Shown in pieces: positions 16,051-25,069 of a stretch of 64,000 nt of DNA. The notes below the pieces were generated by a model that did not search any database, was not told the DNA's origin, and saw nothing but the letters and a program-made list of their open reading frames with translations. The DNA is taken from contig DATEDN010000172.1 of NCBI GenBank assembly GCA_035281645.1, positions 1 to 64,000 on the forward strand, read 5' to 3'. The position numbers were made by a program, and so were the translations under genes. How positions within the stretch are numbered: the first letter of the stretch is position 1; each line of letters begins with the position of its first letter. This DNA comes from JACCTH01 sp035281645. GTDB taxonomy: Bacteria > Actinomycetota > Acidimicrobiia > Spongiisociales > ZC4RG35.

Positions 16051-17823
16051 TCACAGATCGATGGGGTCGGAATCGATACGCACCACCGTGCCCGCTTCCC
16101 GCCATTGCTGAATCAGAGGCCGCAGCGACAAGCGCACGGATCCAAGATCGCGTCCCTGAAGCAGCCACCGCTGAGCGGGTTCTCCCGCGGCCGTGACTCG
16201 GGCCATCGGACCGAGGAGGCTGACGCCGGAGGCAATCCTGCGGAGATCTTCATCCGACGGCGCCGGCCCCCGGGTCTCGATGATCAGCAGTTGACCGGAC
16301 GGGGGCAAGCCGAGCTGGCGACGGTTCTCCACCTCAGCCGCGAGGAACGGCATGGGGTTTCCCGATCGGAGAGCGGTAATTACTGGGTGATCAGGCAATG
16401 AGGTTTGAAGGATGCTTCGACCCGACGGACCCTCGACCTTGCTGACGAGTCGGGCGAGGATCCGCAAGGCCTCCTCCGAGGCCCGGTAGTGAGTTCCGAG
16501 AATGAGGCCGTCTGCGTCAACCGCGACCGTCAGAGATTGGCTCGGAAGGTCGGCAAGGTCGGCCTCGCTCCCCACTAACACGCGAGCGAAACTTTCGCCA
16601 TCGAGCCTTCTCCGCAATTCCTCCGCAATGCGGCCAACTCCCGCCCCCATCGGCACGAACTTCTCGCTCCCACAAACCTGACATGGCCCCAAAGGTGCAC
16701 CGCAACGGACACATTTGGTGCCGGGCTCGGGCCGCGCGCCACAAGTTGAGCAGCGACGAAGCGTGCGACAGCGCCGGCAGCGATAGGCCGATGCGTACCC
16801 GCGCCGATGAGCGAAGACAAACACCCGACCGCCTCGTTGGGCGACGGCCTTGATCGCTCCCAGCGCCCTCAGCGTCACAAAACCTGATTGGTGCTCCTCG
16901 CGACGGCGATCGACGATCTCGACCGACGGCCAGATCCGCCGTCTGCCCTGAAACACGGAGGGTCCGGCAGCCACGGTCTCGGTGGTTGGCGTCGGTCCGA
17001 TGAAGACCAGACCGAGGCCAGCGACATTGGCTCGGGTGCGGGCCAGGTCCCGCACGGAGATAGTCGGAGTTTGACGATCCTTCATCGCTCTCCGACCCTC
17101 TTCGACAACCGCAATCGCCCCCAAGCCCGACACCTGCCAAGTGGAGATGCGCGGAGTGCCGATTAACAGCCGGCCCGGTACCTGGCAGGCCGCCCACGCC
17201 GAGGTGACTTCGGCCGCGGTGTGTTCGGCAGAAACTACCACCACGGCTTCGCCGAAGATTCTTGCCGCGACATCGCCCAAGGCGGCCGCCTCGGCCCCGG
17301 TGGCGACGATTGTCATCAGGCTGAGGCGGGATCGAAGGATCGGGCTCGCAAGGGCCTCGAGCCAGGCAGTGTCCGACGAAGAGGTCAGGAAGACGGCAGG
17401 TGGACGGCGTTTCCCGGCGGCGATGGCGCTTGCCAACTCCCCCAGCGGATGATCCTTGGTCACCCCCTTCTGCTCGTCTCCTGGCTCGGCCGGCAGGCGG
17501 TTGGCGAGGTTCGGAGGGGTCGCTCTTTCAAGAAGCACCGATAAGGGAGCGACATAGCGGTTGGCTGCCCATTGCAGCACCCTCAGCAGGTTGTCATCGA
17601 AGAGGGGAGGTTTCATAACGAGCGGTCCGATAGGCCTCAACTTGTCCAGCGGACGAGGAGATTTGTTTGCTACTTCGACGACGTAGCCACGAGTTCGCCT
17701 ACCGCCCAGCGGTACCCGGACCAACGAACCAACCGCGGTCTCGAAAGCACGCTCGGGAGGCAAGGAGTACCAGAAGCCCTGATCGACCGCGAAGCTGGGG
17801 ACGGCCGGAACGACCCGGGCCAC
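16051..17823 (-). CDS. priA: PriA-like primosomal protein N' lacking ATPase motifs
   Basis: Replication restart protein, about 590 aa. The N-terminal DNA-binding domain is recognisable (FAVDQGFWYSLPPE, VRVPLGGRRTRGYVVEV). The C-terminal half has four CxxC-type pairs (YRCRRC, CSTCG, CVRCG, CQVCG), then GVGRIAEELRRRL, HYRASEEALRILARLVSKV and FLAAEVENRRQLGLPPSG. The helicase core is degenerate. No GxxGxGKT Walker A is found, and the DEEH-box position reads VVEEGRRAMK. Actinobacterial PriA proteins are known for this loss. The start is taken as GTG 17823, after the metK stop; the frame reaching 18432 lies inside metK. Confidence 0.88.
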   Translation of the reverse strand: MARVVPAVPSFAVDQGFWYSLPPERAFETAVGSLVRVPLGGRRTRGYVVEVANKSPRPLDKLRPIGPLVMKPPLFDDNLLRVLQWAANRYVAPLSVLLERATPPNLANRLPAEPGDEQKGVTKDHPLGELASAIAAGKRRPPAVFLTSSSDTAWLEALASPILRSRLSLMTIVATGAEAAALGDVAARIFGEAVVVVSAEHTAAEVTSAWAACQVPGRLLIGTPRISTWQVSGLGAIAVVEEGRRAMKDRQTPTISVRDLARTRANVAGLGLVFIGPTPTTETVAAGPSVFQGRRRIWPSVEIVDRRREEHQSGFVTLRALGAIKAVAQRGGRVFVFAHRRGYASAYRCRRCRTLRRCSTCGARPEPGTKCVRCGAPLGPCQVCGSEKFVPMGAGVGRIAEELRRRLDGESFARVLVGSEADLADLPSQSLTVAVDADGLILGTHYRASEEALRILARLVSKVEGPSGRSILQTSLPDHPVITALRSGNPMPFLAAEVENRRQLGLPPSGQLLIIETRGPAPSDEDLRRIASGVSLLGPMARVTAAGEPAQRWLLQGRDLGSVRLSLRPLIQQWREAGTVVRIDSDPIDL

Positions 17824-17885
17824 CCGCCATTCTGTGGGCCGGGAGACAGGCAGAGGCGCCCTCCGAACCCTGGGTTCGCGATTGG

Positions 17886-19091
17886 TCAGAGAGAGGAGGC
17901 GGCCGCAGCCAGGTCGGTTGCCACTGCCGTCGACTCCCACGGGAATTCGGGGCGTCCGAAATGACCGTAAGCGGCGGTGGGTCGATAGATCGGCCGACGC
18001 AGATCGAGGCGGTCGATGATGGCCTGAGGACGGAAGTCGAAGAACTCGGCCACCAGAACTTCGAGGCGATCGGGGGGAATCCGAGAGGTCTCGAAGGTAT
18101 CGACGTGGGTCGAAAACGGCGCTGCCCGGCCGATGGCGTAGGCGAGTTGAACCTCGCATCTCGCCGCCAAGCCCGCCGCCACCACATTCTTGGCGGCGTG
18201 ACGGGCGGCATATGTGGCCGAGCGGTCGACCTTGGTTGGATCCTTGCCGGAGAATGCTCCTCCGCCGTGGCGGGCGTACCCGCCGTAGGTATCGACGATG
18301 ATCTTGCGTCCGGTGAGGCCGGTGTCGGCGTGGGGCCCGCCGACTTCGAAACGGCCGGAGGGGTTCACGTAGAAGGCCGCCTTGCGGTCGAGTAGCGAAT
18401 CGGGAATCGAGGGCACCACTACTTCGTCCCACAAATGAGCTCGCATCTCATTTTCCAAGTCGACGCCGGGACCGTGATGGGCGGAGATGAGCACGCTCGC
18501 CACCCGGACTGGCCGGCGATCCTCGTACTCCACCATGACCTGAGTTTTGCCATCGGGTCGAAGGTAGGAGAGGGTGCCGTCCCGTCGCACCGCAGCCAGT
18601 CGTTCCGCCAGACGATGGGCGAGCTGGATCGGGAGCGGCATCAGCTCGGGCGTCTCATCGACGGCGAAGCCGAACATGATTCCTTGATCACCGGCCCCAA
18701 GAATGTCGTAGAAATCGGTCGATCCCGAGCGAGCCTCTTCCGCCCGGGTCACCCCGGCGGCAATGTCGGGGCTCTGCTGGTGAACCAGTACGGTGACCTC
18801 GATCGAATCGGCGGAGAACTCGGCGTCTCCGATGTAGCCAATATCGGCGATGGCCTCTCGGGCCACCTTCTCGGGTTCAATCGAGGCGGTGGTATTGAGC
18901 TCTCCGGCGACTACGGCTTTGCCCGTTGTGACCAGGGTCTCGCACGCCACCCGCCCCTCCGGGTCCTGGGCGAGAACGGCGTCTAGAACACTGTCGGAAA
19001 CAGCGTCGGCGACCTTGTCGGGATGCCCCTCGGTGACGGACTCCGACGCGAAGAACCAGCGGCGCATCAGTGGGCGAGAGCTTACCGCCAT
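17886..19091 (-). CDS. metK: S-adenosylmethionine synthetase
   Basis: Makes SAM from methionine and ATP; 401 aa. FASESVTEGHPDKVADAVSD, GAGDQGIMFGFA, GGGAFSGKDPTKVDRSA and the C-terminal ESTAVATDLAAA region are standard. ATG at 19091, 5 bases after the coaBC stop, is preferred; a second ATG at 19067 (393 aa) is nearly as good because neither has a strong SD. SAM feeds the methyltransferases nearby but no riboswitch is seen. Confidence 0.97.
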   Translation of the reverse strand: MAVSSRPLMRRWFFASESVTEGHPDKVADAVSDSVLDAVLAQDPEGRVACETLVTTGKAVVAGELNTTASIEPEKVAREAIADIGYIGDAEFSADSIEVTVLVHQQSPDIAAGVTRAEEARSGSTDFYDILGAGDQGIMFGFAVDETPELMPLPIQLAHRLAERLAAVRRDGTLSYLRPDGKTQVMVEYEDRRPVRVASVLISAHHGPGVDLENEMRAHLWDEVVVPSIPDSLLDRKAAFYVNPSGRFEVGGPHADTGLTGRKIIVDTYGGYARHGGGAFSGKDPTKVDRSATYAARHAAKNVVAAGLAARCEVQLAYAIGRAAPFSTHVDTFETSRIPPDRLEVLVAEFFDFRPQAIIDRLDLRRPIYRPTAAYGHFGRPEFPWESTAVATDLAAAASSL

Positions 19092-19096
19092 CGCCT

Positions 19097-20269
19097 TTAC
19101 GGATTGAGGCGGCTCTGAATCAAATCCCAGAGCCGGGCGGCCACTTCCCGCTTGGAGAGAAGCGGCCACTCCTCCACTTGCCCGTCGGGGGTGATGATCG
19201 AGACGCGGTTGGTGTCGACGCCAAATCCGGCCCCCGGTTCATCGACGTCATTCGCCACCGTCAGATCACTTCCCTTGCGGATCGCTTTCTCCACGGCTCG
19301 GGGAATGTTCGACGTTTCGGCCGAGAAACCGACTACGAAGGGGCGCTTGGCTCTAGAGGCCACCGCCCCCAGGATGTCGGGCGTGGATTCGAGATCGATA
19401 GTTGGTGGCCCCTCGCTCCTGGATAGCTTTGAGCCCCAGGGGTCCTTGGGCCGGAAGTCGGCCACGGCTGCGGCCATGATGGCGACATCGACGTCGAGCT
19501 TGTCAACTGCGTCGGCCATCTCTTGTGCAGATTCCACCCGGATGAGATCGACCGCGGGATGCGCCCCCCGGTCGGCGGCGGTGACCAAATGCACACGAGC
19601 TCCCCGCCGCGCTGCTTCATCGGCAATGGCATGTCCCATCTTCCCCGAAGAGCGGTTGCCGAGGAAACGAACCGGATCGATCGCCTCGCGGGTCCCGCCT
19701 GCCGTGACGAGGACTGTGAGACCGCGCAAAGGTCCCGCCAGGTGATCGATCAGTGCTTCGACGATCGCCTCCGGCTCGGCCATTCGACCCACGCCCTCGT
19801 CGCCCCCGGCCAACGGCCCAGTTTCGGGTCCCACCACCCACCGACCGTCCTGGCGTAGAAGAGCCAGGTTCCGTTGGGTAGCGGGGTTTTCCCACATCTC
19901 GGTGTGCATGGCGGGTGCCAGAAGTACGGGAGCGGTCGTAGCCAGCAGGGTGGCGCTGGCGGCCTCTTCGGATATCCCCAGAGCGAGACGGGCCAGCGTG
20001 GCGGCCGTGGCAGGGGCAACGATGACGGCTTCCGCCCACCGGCCCAACTCGGTGTGGGGACTTACCGAGGAGAAAAGCGATCGCACCACGGGATGGCCGG
20101 TGATGGCGGCAAACGTGGTGGGACCAATGAAGTTGGTGGCCTCCTCGGTGATGACTGTTCTCACCTCTGCTCCACCCTCGACGAGCAGCCGGGCGAGGTA
20201 TGCCGACTTGTAGGCCGCCACACCGCCGGTGACAACCAAAACGATTCGCCGACCCGAAAGAGCCGACAT
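19097..20269 (-). CDS. coaBC: Bifunctional phosphopantothenoylcysteine synthetase/decarboxylase
   Basis: Two steps of coenzyme A synthesis. 390 aa. The N-terminal flavin-dependent decarboxylase (CoaC, 1-185) has VVTGGVAAYKS, VAPATAATLARLALG and APAMHTEMWENPAT. The PAMH in place of PAMN is, as far as I recall, usual in Actinobacteria. The C-terminal synthetase (CoaB) has VTAGGTREAIDPVRFLGNRSSGKMG. ATG 20269, 7 bases after the rpoZ stop. Confidence 0.96.
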   Translation of the reverse strand: MSALSGRRIVLVVTGGVAAYKSAYLARLLVEGGAEVRTVITEEATNFIGPTTFAAITGHPVVRSLFSSVSPHTELGRWAEAVIVAPATAATLARLALGISEEAASATLLATTAPVLLAPAMHTEMWENPATQRNLALLRQDGRWVVGPETGPLAGGDEGVGRMAEPEAIVEALIDHLAGPLRGLTVLVTAGGTREAIDPVRFLGNRSSGKMGHAIADEAARRGARVHLVTAADRGAHPAVDLIRVESAQEMADAVDKLDVDVAIMAAAVADFRPKDPWGSKLSRSEGPPTIDLESTPDILGAVASRAKRPFVVGFSAETSNIPRAVEKAIRKGSDLTVANDVDEPGAGFGVDTNRVSIITPDGQVEEWPLLSKREVAARLWDLIQSRLNP

Positions 20270-20276
20270 CAGGCGG

Positions 20277-20498
20277 CTATTCCTCGGCGTGCTCTGCCTG
20301 AACCATGCCTCCGGCGATTTCCTCCATCGCGATGGTGAGGGGTTTACGGGAGAGGCTGTTCACCTGCGGGGGGATGTTCTTCCCCTCGTTGGAGCCGAGC
20401 CCGCTGTAGTAGGCGTTGATCTGGCGGGCTCTCCGAGCGGCAACAACAACCGTTGCGAACCGGTTGCCGATGTTGTCGATGACATCCTCGATCTTCAT
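20277..20498 (-). CDS. rpoZ: RNA polymerase omega subunit
   Basis: 73 aa. MKIEDVIDNIGNRFATVVVAARRARQIN and the SLSRKPLTIAMEEIAGG segment match omega, which helps assemble RNA polymerase. It lies in the gmk-rpoZ-coaBC order seen across Actinobacteria, 24 bases after gmk. ATG start. Confidence 0.95.
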   Translation of the reverse strand: MKIEDVIDNIGNRFATVVVAARRARQINAYYSGLGSNEGKNIPPQVNSLSRKPLTIAMEEIAGGMVQAEHAEE

Positions 20499-20522
20499 GG
20501 GACCTGTCTGGTTGGGGATTGC

Positions 20523-21089
20523 TCATTCTACCGCCGACATGTGTTGATCGACTTCCGCGATACAGCGCTCGAGATCGTCGTTGACGACGACAAAGTCGAA
20601 AACGCCCTTGGCGTCGGCAATCTCGCCCCGGGCGATTAGCAAGCGTCGGGCGATTTCATCCTCAGGGGTGTCGGCGCGGAGACGTAAGCGAGCCTCGAGA
20701 TCCTCGATGCTCGGCGGGACCACGAAGAACATGATGGCGTCCGGGTAAGACTCTCTGATCTGGCGAGCCCCTTGCACCTCGATCTCGAGCAACACGTCGG
20801 TACCGTGCGCGAGGTTCTCGAGAACGGGCGCACGCAACGTGCCGTAACAACGGTCGTTGTATTCGGCCCACTCCAGTAACTCCCCGGCTTCGATCAGCTT
20901 GCCGAATTCTTGGGGAGCGACGAACCAATAGTGGACGCCATGTTCTTCGCCCGGCCGCGGATCCCGGGTGGTAGCCGAGACCGAGAAGTAGAACTGGCGG
21001 CGCCGGCGCAGCCCCTTGACGACGGATGACTTCCCCGCTCCGGATGGACCGGAGATGACAAAGAGCCGTCCCCGCTTTCTGTCAGCCAA
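20523..21089 (-). CDS. gmk: Guanylate kinase
   Basis: Phosphorylates GMP to GDP. 188 aa from the chosen start. P-loop GPSGAGKSSV, SATTRDPRPGEEHGVHYWFV and LEIEVQGARQIRE are all present. The TTG at 21089 is chosen because it lies 7 bases after the mihF stop and gives the usual short lead-in to LFVISGPSGAG. A TTG at 21140 would overlap mihF by 44 bases and is less likely. Confidence 0.96.
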   Translation of the reverse strand: MADRKRGRLFVISGPSGAGKSSVVKGLRRRRQFYFSVSATTRDPRPGEEHGVHYWFVAPQEFGKLIEAGELLEWAEYNDRCYGTLRAPVLENLAHGTDVLLEIEVQGARQIRESYPDAIMFFVVPPSIEDLEARLRLRADTPEDEIARRLLIARGEIADAKGVFDFVVVNDDLERCIAEVDQHMSAVE

Positions 21090-21096
21090 CCGTTGC

Positions 21097-21417
21097 TCAG
21101 CCGAGCGTGGCGAGAAGGGCCTTCCGTTGCCGCTCGCCAAGGCCCCGAATGCGGCGGTTGGGGGCGATCTCGAGCGATTCGAGCAGGCGCTTGGCTCCGA
21201 TTTTTCCCATTCCGGGCAATGCCTCGAGCAGCGACTCGACTTTCAGGCCGGCGACATAGTCCTCCGATTCGGCCCGATCGAACACCTCACGCAAAGTCAA
21301 CGAGCCGGTCTTGAGGAGCTCCTTGATCTCGGCTCTGATACGTCGCGCCTCGCCCGCCTTGGCCAGAGCCGCGGCCCTTTGCTCGGGAGTGATTTGAGGC
21401 GGCTTTGGAGAGGTCAC
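21097..21417 (-). CDS. mihF: Integration host factor, actinobacterial type (mIHF)
   Basis: 106-aa nucleoid-associated DNA-binding protein. TPEQRAAALAKAGEARR, the basic helix RAEIKELLKTGS, VESLLEALPGMGKIGAKRL and the C-terminal IAPNRRIRGLGERQRKALL match mycobacterial IHF, including the helix-two-turn-helix DNA-binding part. This family is confined to Actinobacteria, which supports the taxonomic call. It is directly upstream of gmk, the usual place. GTG start at 21417. Confidence 0.95.
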   Translation of the reverse strand: MTSPKPPQITPEQRAAALAKAGEARRIRAEIKELLKTGSLTLREVFDRAESEDYVAGLKVESLLEALPGMGKIGAKRLLESLEIAPNRRIRGLGERQRKALLATLG

Positions 21418-21427
21418 GGTTTCGATG

Positions 21428-22657
21428 CTAACCCTGGCCGGCGGCGGTCACCTGCCTTACTCGGAGTCGGGAGGATGCCCAAACGGCAACCGTCAGGGCG
21501 AGAACGAAGGCCAGATTCGAGAGCCAGTGGAATCCAAAGCTCTCCTTGACGAAACCGGAGGCAAAAGCGGCACTGCCGCCCAGCACCGACAACACGGCAT
21601 CTGCCAAACCCTGACTGGCCACTCGATACTCGTCGCCGCTGGCGGACACCAGCAGGCTTGAACCACCAATCAGTCCAAAGCTCCAACCGAGGCCGAGGAG
21701 GAAGAGGCCAGCGAAGATGAGAGCCGGTTGGTATCCCGCAATCACTGCTGCCACTACTCCGGTACCAAGGATGGCGGCACCGAGCCGGATCGATCGCAAC
21801 GGCCCGTAGCGGTCGACGATCCTCCCCACAACGGGCGAGAGGCCGAACATTCCCAGGACATGAACGGCTATCACCGCCCCCGATAGCTCAGCTTGGCCAT
21901 GGTCGCGCATGTGCAACGGCGTCATCGTCATCACCGCCACCATCGCCGCCTGGCTGAGGGCAATGGAACCGATTCCGAGCAAGGCCAACGGGCGCGTCCT
22001 GATCACTGCCCAGGTGGTGCCGATTGTCGGCCTCGGCCCCGCATCTGCGATCTCTTTTTTCAGCAAGGTATCGGGCCGGAGCCAGATGGCCACCACCAGG
22101 GCGGCCAGCACCAACAGGAGCACCGACACGAGGAGTGGGGCGGTCCAAGGCCGGAACCCCTGTTCCAGGCCCCAAGTGTTCTCCCAGGAGCCGAGGCTGG
22201 GGCCGACAACTCCCCCGAGGGCCCCGACCCAGACCACGAGCGAGATGACCCGCCCTCGTTCCTCCGGGGTAGCCAAGTCGGCCGCCGCAAAACGACTCTG
22301 GAGGGCGGCTGTCTGACCCGTTCCCACCAGCACCAGAGCGAAAAGAAAGGGGATGAAGACCCCGCCTTGGCTGAGGAAGAAGCCCAGCACCGCACCCGCA
22401 GCGCCCAGCAAATACCCCGCCCACAAGGCCGGGCGGCGTCCTTTGGCGAGAGCCCTCCTCGCCAGGGGAGCCGCCATCACCGCGGTGCCCAGAGTCAGTG
22501 CCGCATTGGGAAGTCCGGCCCATCGATCGGTACCGGTCAGATCGGCGGCGAGAAGCCCCAGAACCGAGACCATCGTCACATATCCCGCCGAGAAGAGCGC
22601 CTGGCTCGTCATCAGGGTGACGAGAACCCTCCGGGGGACGCCTATGGGAGGTTCCAA
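21428..22657 (-). CDS. MFS transporter
   Basis: About 409 aa with roughly 12 hydrophobic segments and a short cytoplasmic loop near the middle. Signature-like spots are LARRALAKGRRPALWAG after the second helix and VGRIVDRYGPLRSIRLGA in the second half. The substrate is not readable. The frame continues into the SGNH gene. TTG 22657 (16-base overlap, GAGAAG just upstream) places a short basic N-terminus before helix 1, while ATG 22612 would start inside helix 1. It is the last gene of the MBOAT-SGNH-MFS run, so export of a polysaccharide-linked compound is possible but unproven. It ends 11 bases before mihF. Confidence 0.82.
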   Translation of the reverse strand: MEPPIGVPRRVLVTLMTSQALFSAGYVTMVSVLGLLAADLTGTDRWAGLPNAALTLGTAVMAAPLARRALAKGRRPALWAGYLLGAAGAVLGFFLSQGGVFIPFLFALVLVGTGQTAALQSRFAAADLATPEERGRVISLVVWVGALGGVVGPSLGSWENTWGLEQGFRPWTAPLLVSVLLLVLAALVVAIWLRPDTLLKKEIADAGPRPTIGTTWAVIRTRPLALLGIGSIALSQAAMVAVMTMTPLHMRDHGQAELSGAVIAVHVLGMFGLSPVVGRIVDRYGPLRSIRLGAAILGTGVVAAVIAGYQPALIFAGLFLLGLGWSFGLIGGSSLLVSASGDEYRVASQGLADAVLSVLGGSAAFASGFVKESFGFHWLSNLAFVLALTVAVWASSRLRVRQVTAAGQG

Positions 22658-23640
22658 TTCTTCTCGATCTCGGCCAAAGCGACCCGCGCCAGTCGGATTC
22701 CGCCCGCGGTCGTGAGATGGATGCCGTCGTTCAAACGCATATCGACCAGGTCGCCTTCGTCGTTGATCAGGTACTCGGAGAATCCGCCGTCCGGCCCGGT
22801 GAAGACATCCCAACTGCTGATGTAGGTCACCCCAGGGTGAGCGGCGGCTTCGGACTCATATATCTGATTCATCGTGGCCACCTTCTCACGAAACGAGTCC
22901 GAGCGCACGATGGGCATTCCCACCCAGTAAACGTCTCGATTGTCGGCCACAAGCTCGGCCATCAACTCTCCCACCCGTAGGCGATATTCAGCCATCCATT
23001 CAGCAGTCCCGTAGTCGTGCCAGCTGCCATCGATTTGGATCGCCTGGGCGTCGTTCCCCCCAAAAAAGAGGACGAGCGCATCGGGATCCTGCTCGGCCCC
23101 GACCTCACGCAGCCGGGCTGGCCAATCAAGAAAGTCGGTGCGGGTCAGCCCGGAATCGAACTCATAGACGACTTCGGTGACGTCGATGTACCCGGTGTCT
23201 TCGGCCTGGTTCGCCAGCATCGGTCCGAACTGGCCCACCATGGAATCTCCCCCGATGAAGAGGCGCAGTGGGTCGGTTGTGGAAATGACTCTCCTTCCCG
23301 CAAGGGTCGTGGTCGTCGGTTCGGGGGCGGTGGTCGTGATGGGCAGAGCAGCCGAAATCGTCGTGGTCGTCGACACCACCGCCTGCTCCCGACCCAGAGC
23401 GGTATCGATTGCGTTGTGGGGAGCATCAAGCGAGAAGAGCCGGGAGATGAAATCGAAAGGCTTGGCCGCCGCCACGGCCAGGTCCCGTTTCCAGCCCGCT
23501 TCCTGGCGGCGGGCGGTTTCCATGATGTCGGGCGCATTGAGCAATAGGCCCATGAGCAACGCCGCCACCGTGACGAAGATGGCGCTTCCTGCCGGCATCA
23601 CCGGGCCCTTGCCGATCCAGGAGTCAGGCTCGAGATCCAT
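22642..23640 (-). CDS. Membrane-anchored SGNH hydrolase (DUF459 type)
   Basis: 332 aa. One N-terminal transmembrane helix (about 17-36) and a Thr-rich linker (about 90-113, TTTT repeats) precede an extracytoplasmic SGNH esterase/transferase domain. That domain has LFIGGDSMVGQ (nucleophile Ser133), FFGGNDAQ (194-199) and the C-terminal dyad DGIHLTTAGG (Asp305, His308). DUF459-like proteins often accompany MBOAT acyltransferases, and here the ATG overlaps the MBOAT stop by one base (TGATG). The likely job is moving or removing an O-acyl group on an envelope glycan outside the membrane. This is an inference from partner and topology. Confidence 0.87.
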   Translation of the reverse strand: MDLEPDSWIGKGPVMPAGSAIFVTVAALLMGLLLNAPDIMETARRQEAGWKRDLAVAAAKPFDFISRLFSLDAPHNAIDTALGREQAVVSTTTTISAALPITTTAPEPTTTTLAGRRVISTTDPLRLFIGGDSMVGQFGPMLANQAEDTGYIDVTEVVYEFDSGLTRTDFLDWPARLREVGAEQDPDALVLFFGGNDAQAIQIDGSWHDYGTAEWMAEYRLRVGELMAELVADNRDVYWVGMPIVRSDSFREKVATMNQIYESEAAAHPGVTYISSWDVFTGPDGGFSEYLINDEGDLVDMRLNDGIHLTTAGGIRLARVALAEIEKNWNLP

Positions 23641-25058
23641 CAGAATTGGAAGTAGATGAAGGGCGCCACGCCTTCAGGGCCAAGAGCGTCGAGAACGAGG
23701 AGAAAAGCCCCCAGGGCAGCGGCCATCGGGACCGGCTGCAAGCTCACGAACGAACGCCGCAGGCGCACGCGGAGATCCGATGGCAGGTATTGGGCTCCCA
23801 ACCCGCCAACGATCAGGATCGCTACCGCGGGAGTGATGGCCGCCACTGTCCCGAAAGAGCCAAGGCGCTCGAGGACATCGACCGCGGCTGAAAGCGAGTC
23901 CGATCGAAACAAAACCCAGCCGAGACACACAACGTGGAAAATGATGACCCGCCGGAGGACCCGCCGTGCGAGGCTGTCGACCCGCTCTACACCACGCGCC
24001 GCCCGGCGAGAGGCGAGCCACCGCTCGAGGGCGAGGACGGCGCCGTGGAGACCCCCCCACAGGACAAATGTCCAGGCGGCGCCGTGCCAGAGACCGCCCA
24101 GCAGCATGGTGATCATCAGGTTGCGATAGGTAGCGGCAGTCCCTTTGTGACTGCCTCCCAGTGGGATGTAGAGGTAGTCGCGGAGAAAGCGCGACAGCGT
24201 CATGTGCCAGCGCCGCCAAAAGTCCTGGAGACTGTCGGCGATATAGGGCCGGTTGAAGTTTTGGGGAAAGCGAAAGCCGAGCAGCAGCGCCAGGCCGATG
24301 GCGATATCCGTGTAGCCGGAGAAATCGGCGTAGATCTGGACCGCATAGCCGTAGATGCCCGCCAGCGTCTCGAGTGACGAGAAGCTCGCAGGCGAGGCAA
24401 ACACCGGGTCGACCAGCGTGGTGGCAAGGGTGTTGGCTACCACCACTTTTTTGAACAAGCCACCGGCGATGAGGAGGAACCCAGCCCCGGCGGCGACCCG
24501 TCGGGGATCGTGTCGCTCCCGGAGTTGGGGCAAGAACTCGGCGCTGCGGACGATGGGTCCGGCCACGAGATGAGGAAAGAACGAGACGAAGGCGGCGAAA
24601 TCGAGGAGCGGAACCGGTTCCAGCTTTCCTCGGTAGATGTCAATCGTGTAACTGAGCGATTGGAAGGTGAAAAAAGAAATCCCCACCGGAAGGATGATGT
24701 TGAGGATCGGTAGCGGGAGGTCGATTCCCAGAGGAGCGGTGAGATTGATCAGCGAACTAACGAAGAAGTCGTAGTACTTGAAGTACCCGAGCACTCCCAA
24801 GCTGACGATCAATCCAAGAATCAGGAGCCGCTTTCGAACCGCCGGGTCGGAGCGGCGATAGATCAGCCCGCCGATGGTGTGGTCTGCAACGGTTGTGAAT
24901 GCCAAGAGGAAACAGAACCGCCAGTCCCAGGAGCCATAGAAGAAGTAACTGGCGGTGAGAATGAAAACCTTCCACCGGCGCGGATGCGGTAAGAGCAACC
25001 AGCTCGCGGTCAAAACGACCGCGAAGAACAAGGCAAATTCGATCGTGGGGAAAATCAC
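23640..25058 (-). CDS. MBOAT-family O-acyltransferase (AlgI-like)
   Basis: 472 aa integral membrane protein. The N-terminus IFPTIEFALFFAVVL and TASYFFYGSWDWRF are typical of the AlgI/DltB group. SFFTFQSLSYTIDIYRG, VSFFPHLVAGPI, QIYADFSGYTDIAIG and FWRRWHMTLSRFLRDYLYIPLGG follow. The invariant catalytic His is His325 in GGLWHGAAWT. Such proteins pass acyl groups, usually acetyl, across the membrane to an SGNH partner. GTG start at 25058, with only 11 bases to the divergent neighbour's first start. The acceptor is unknown, since no alginate or dlt genes are here. Confidence 0.93.
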   Translation of the reverse strand: MIFPTIEFALFFAVVLTASWLLLPHPRRWKVFILTASYFFYGSWDWRFCFLLAFTTVADHTIGGLIYRRSDPAVRKRLLILGLIVSLGVLGYFKYYDFFVSSLINLTAPLGIDLPLPILNIILPVGISFFTFQSLSYTIDIYRGKLEPVPLLDFAAFVSFFPHLVAGPIVRSAEFLPQLRERHDPRRVAAGAGFLLIAGGLFKKVVVANTLATTLVDPVFASPASFSSLETLAGIYGYAVQIYADFSGYTDIAIGLALLLGFRFPQNFNRPYIADSLQDFWRRWHMTLSRFLRDYLYIPLGGSHKGTAATYRNLMITMLLGGLWHGAAWTFVLWGGLHGAVLALERWLASRRAARGVERVDSLARRVLRRVIIFHVVCLGWVLFRSDSLSAAVDVLERLGSFGTVAAITPAVAILIVGGLGAQYLPSDLRVRLRRSFVSLQPVPMAAALGAFLLVLDALGPEGVAPFIYFQF

Positions 25059-25069
25059 GGGATCGGACC

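Noticed and set aside
17824..18432. Longer PriA start inside metK
   Set aside because: The extra residues are Arg/Pro/Ser-rich noise overlapping conserved metK sequence.
19097..20269. CoaC motif PAMH instead of PAMN as an anomaly
   Set aside because: As far as I know the His form is usual in actinobacterial CoaBC, so it is not a sign of inactivation.
21893..22825. 310-aa plus-strand frame opposite the MFS and SGNH genes
   Set aside because: Composition is rich in His, Arg and Gly with no motifs; the opposite strand encodes clear membrane and SGNH proteins.
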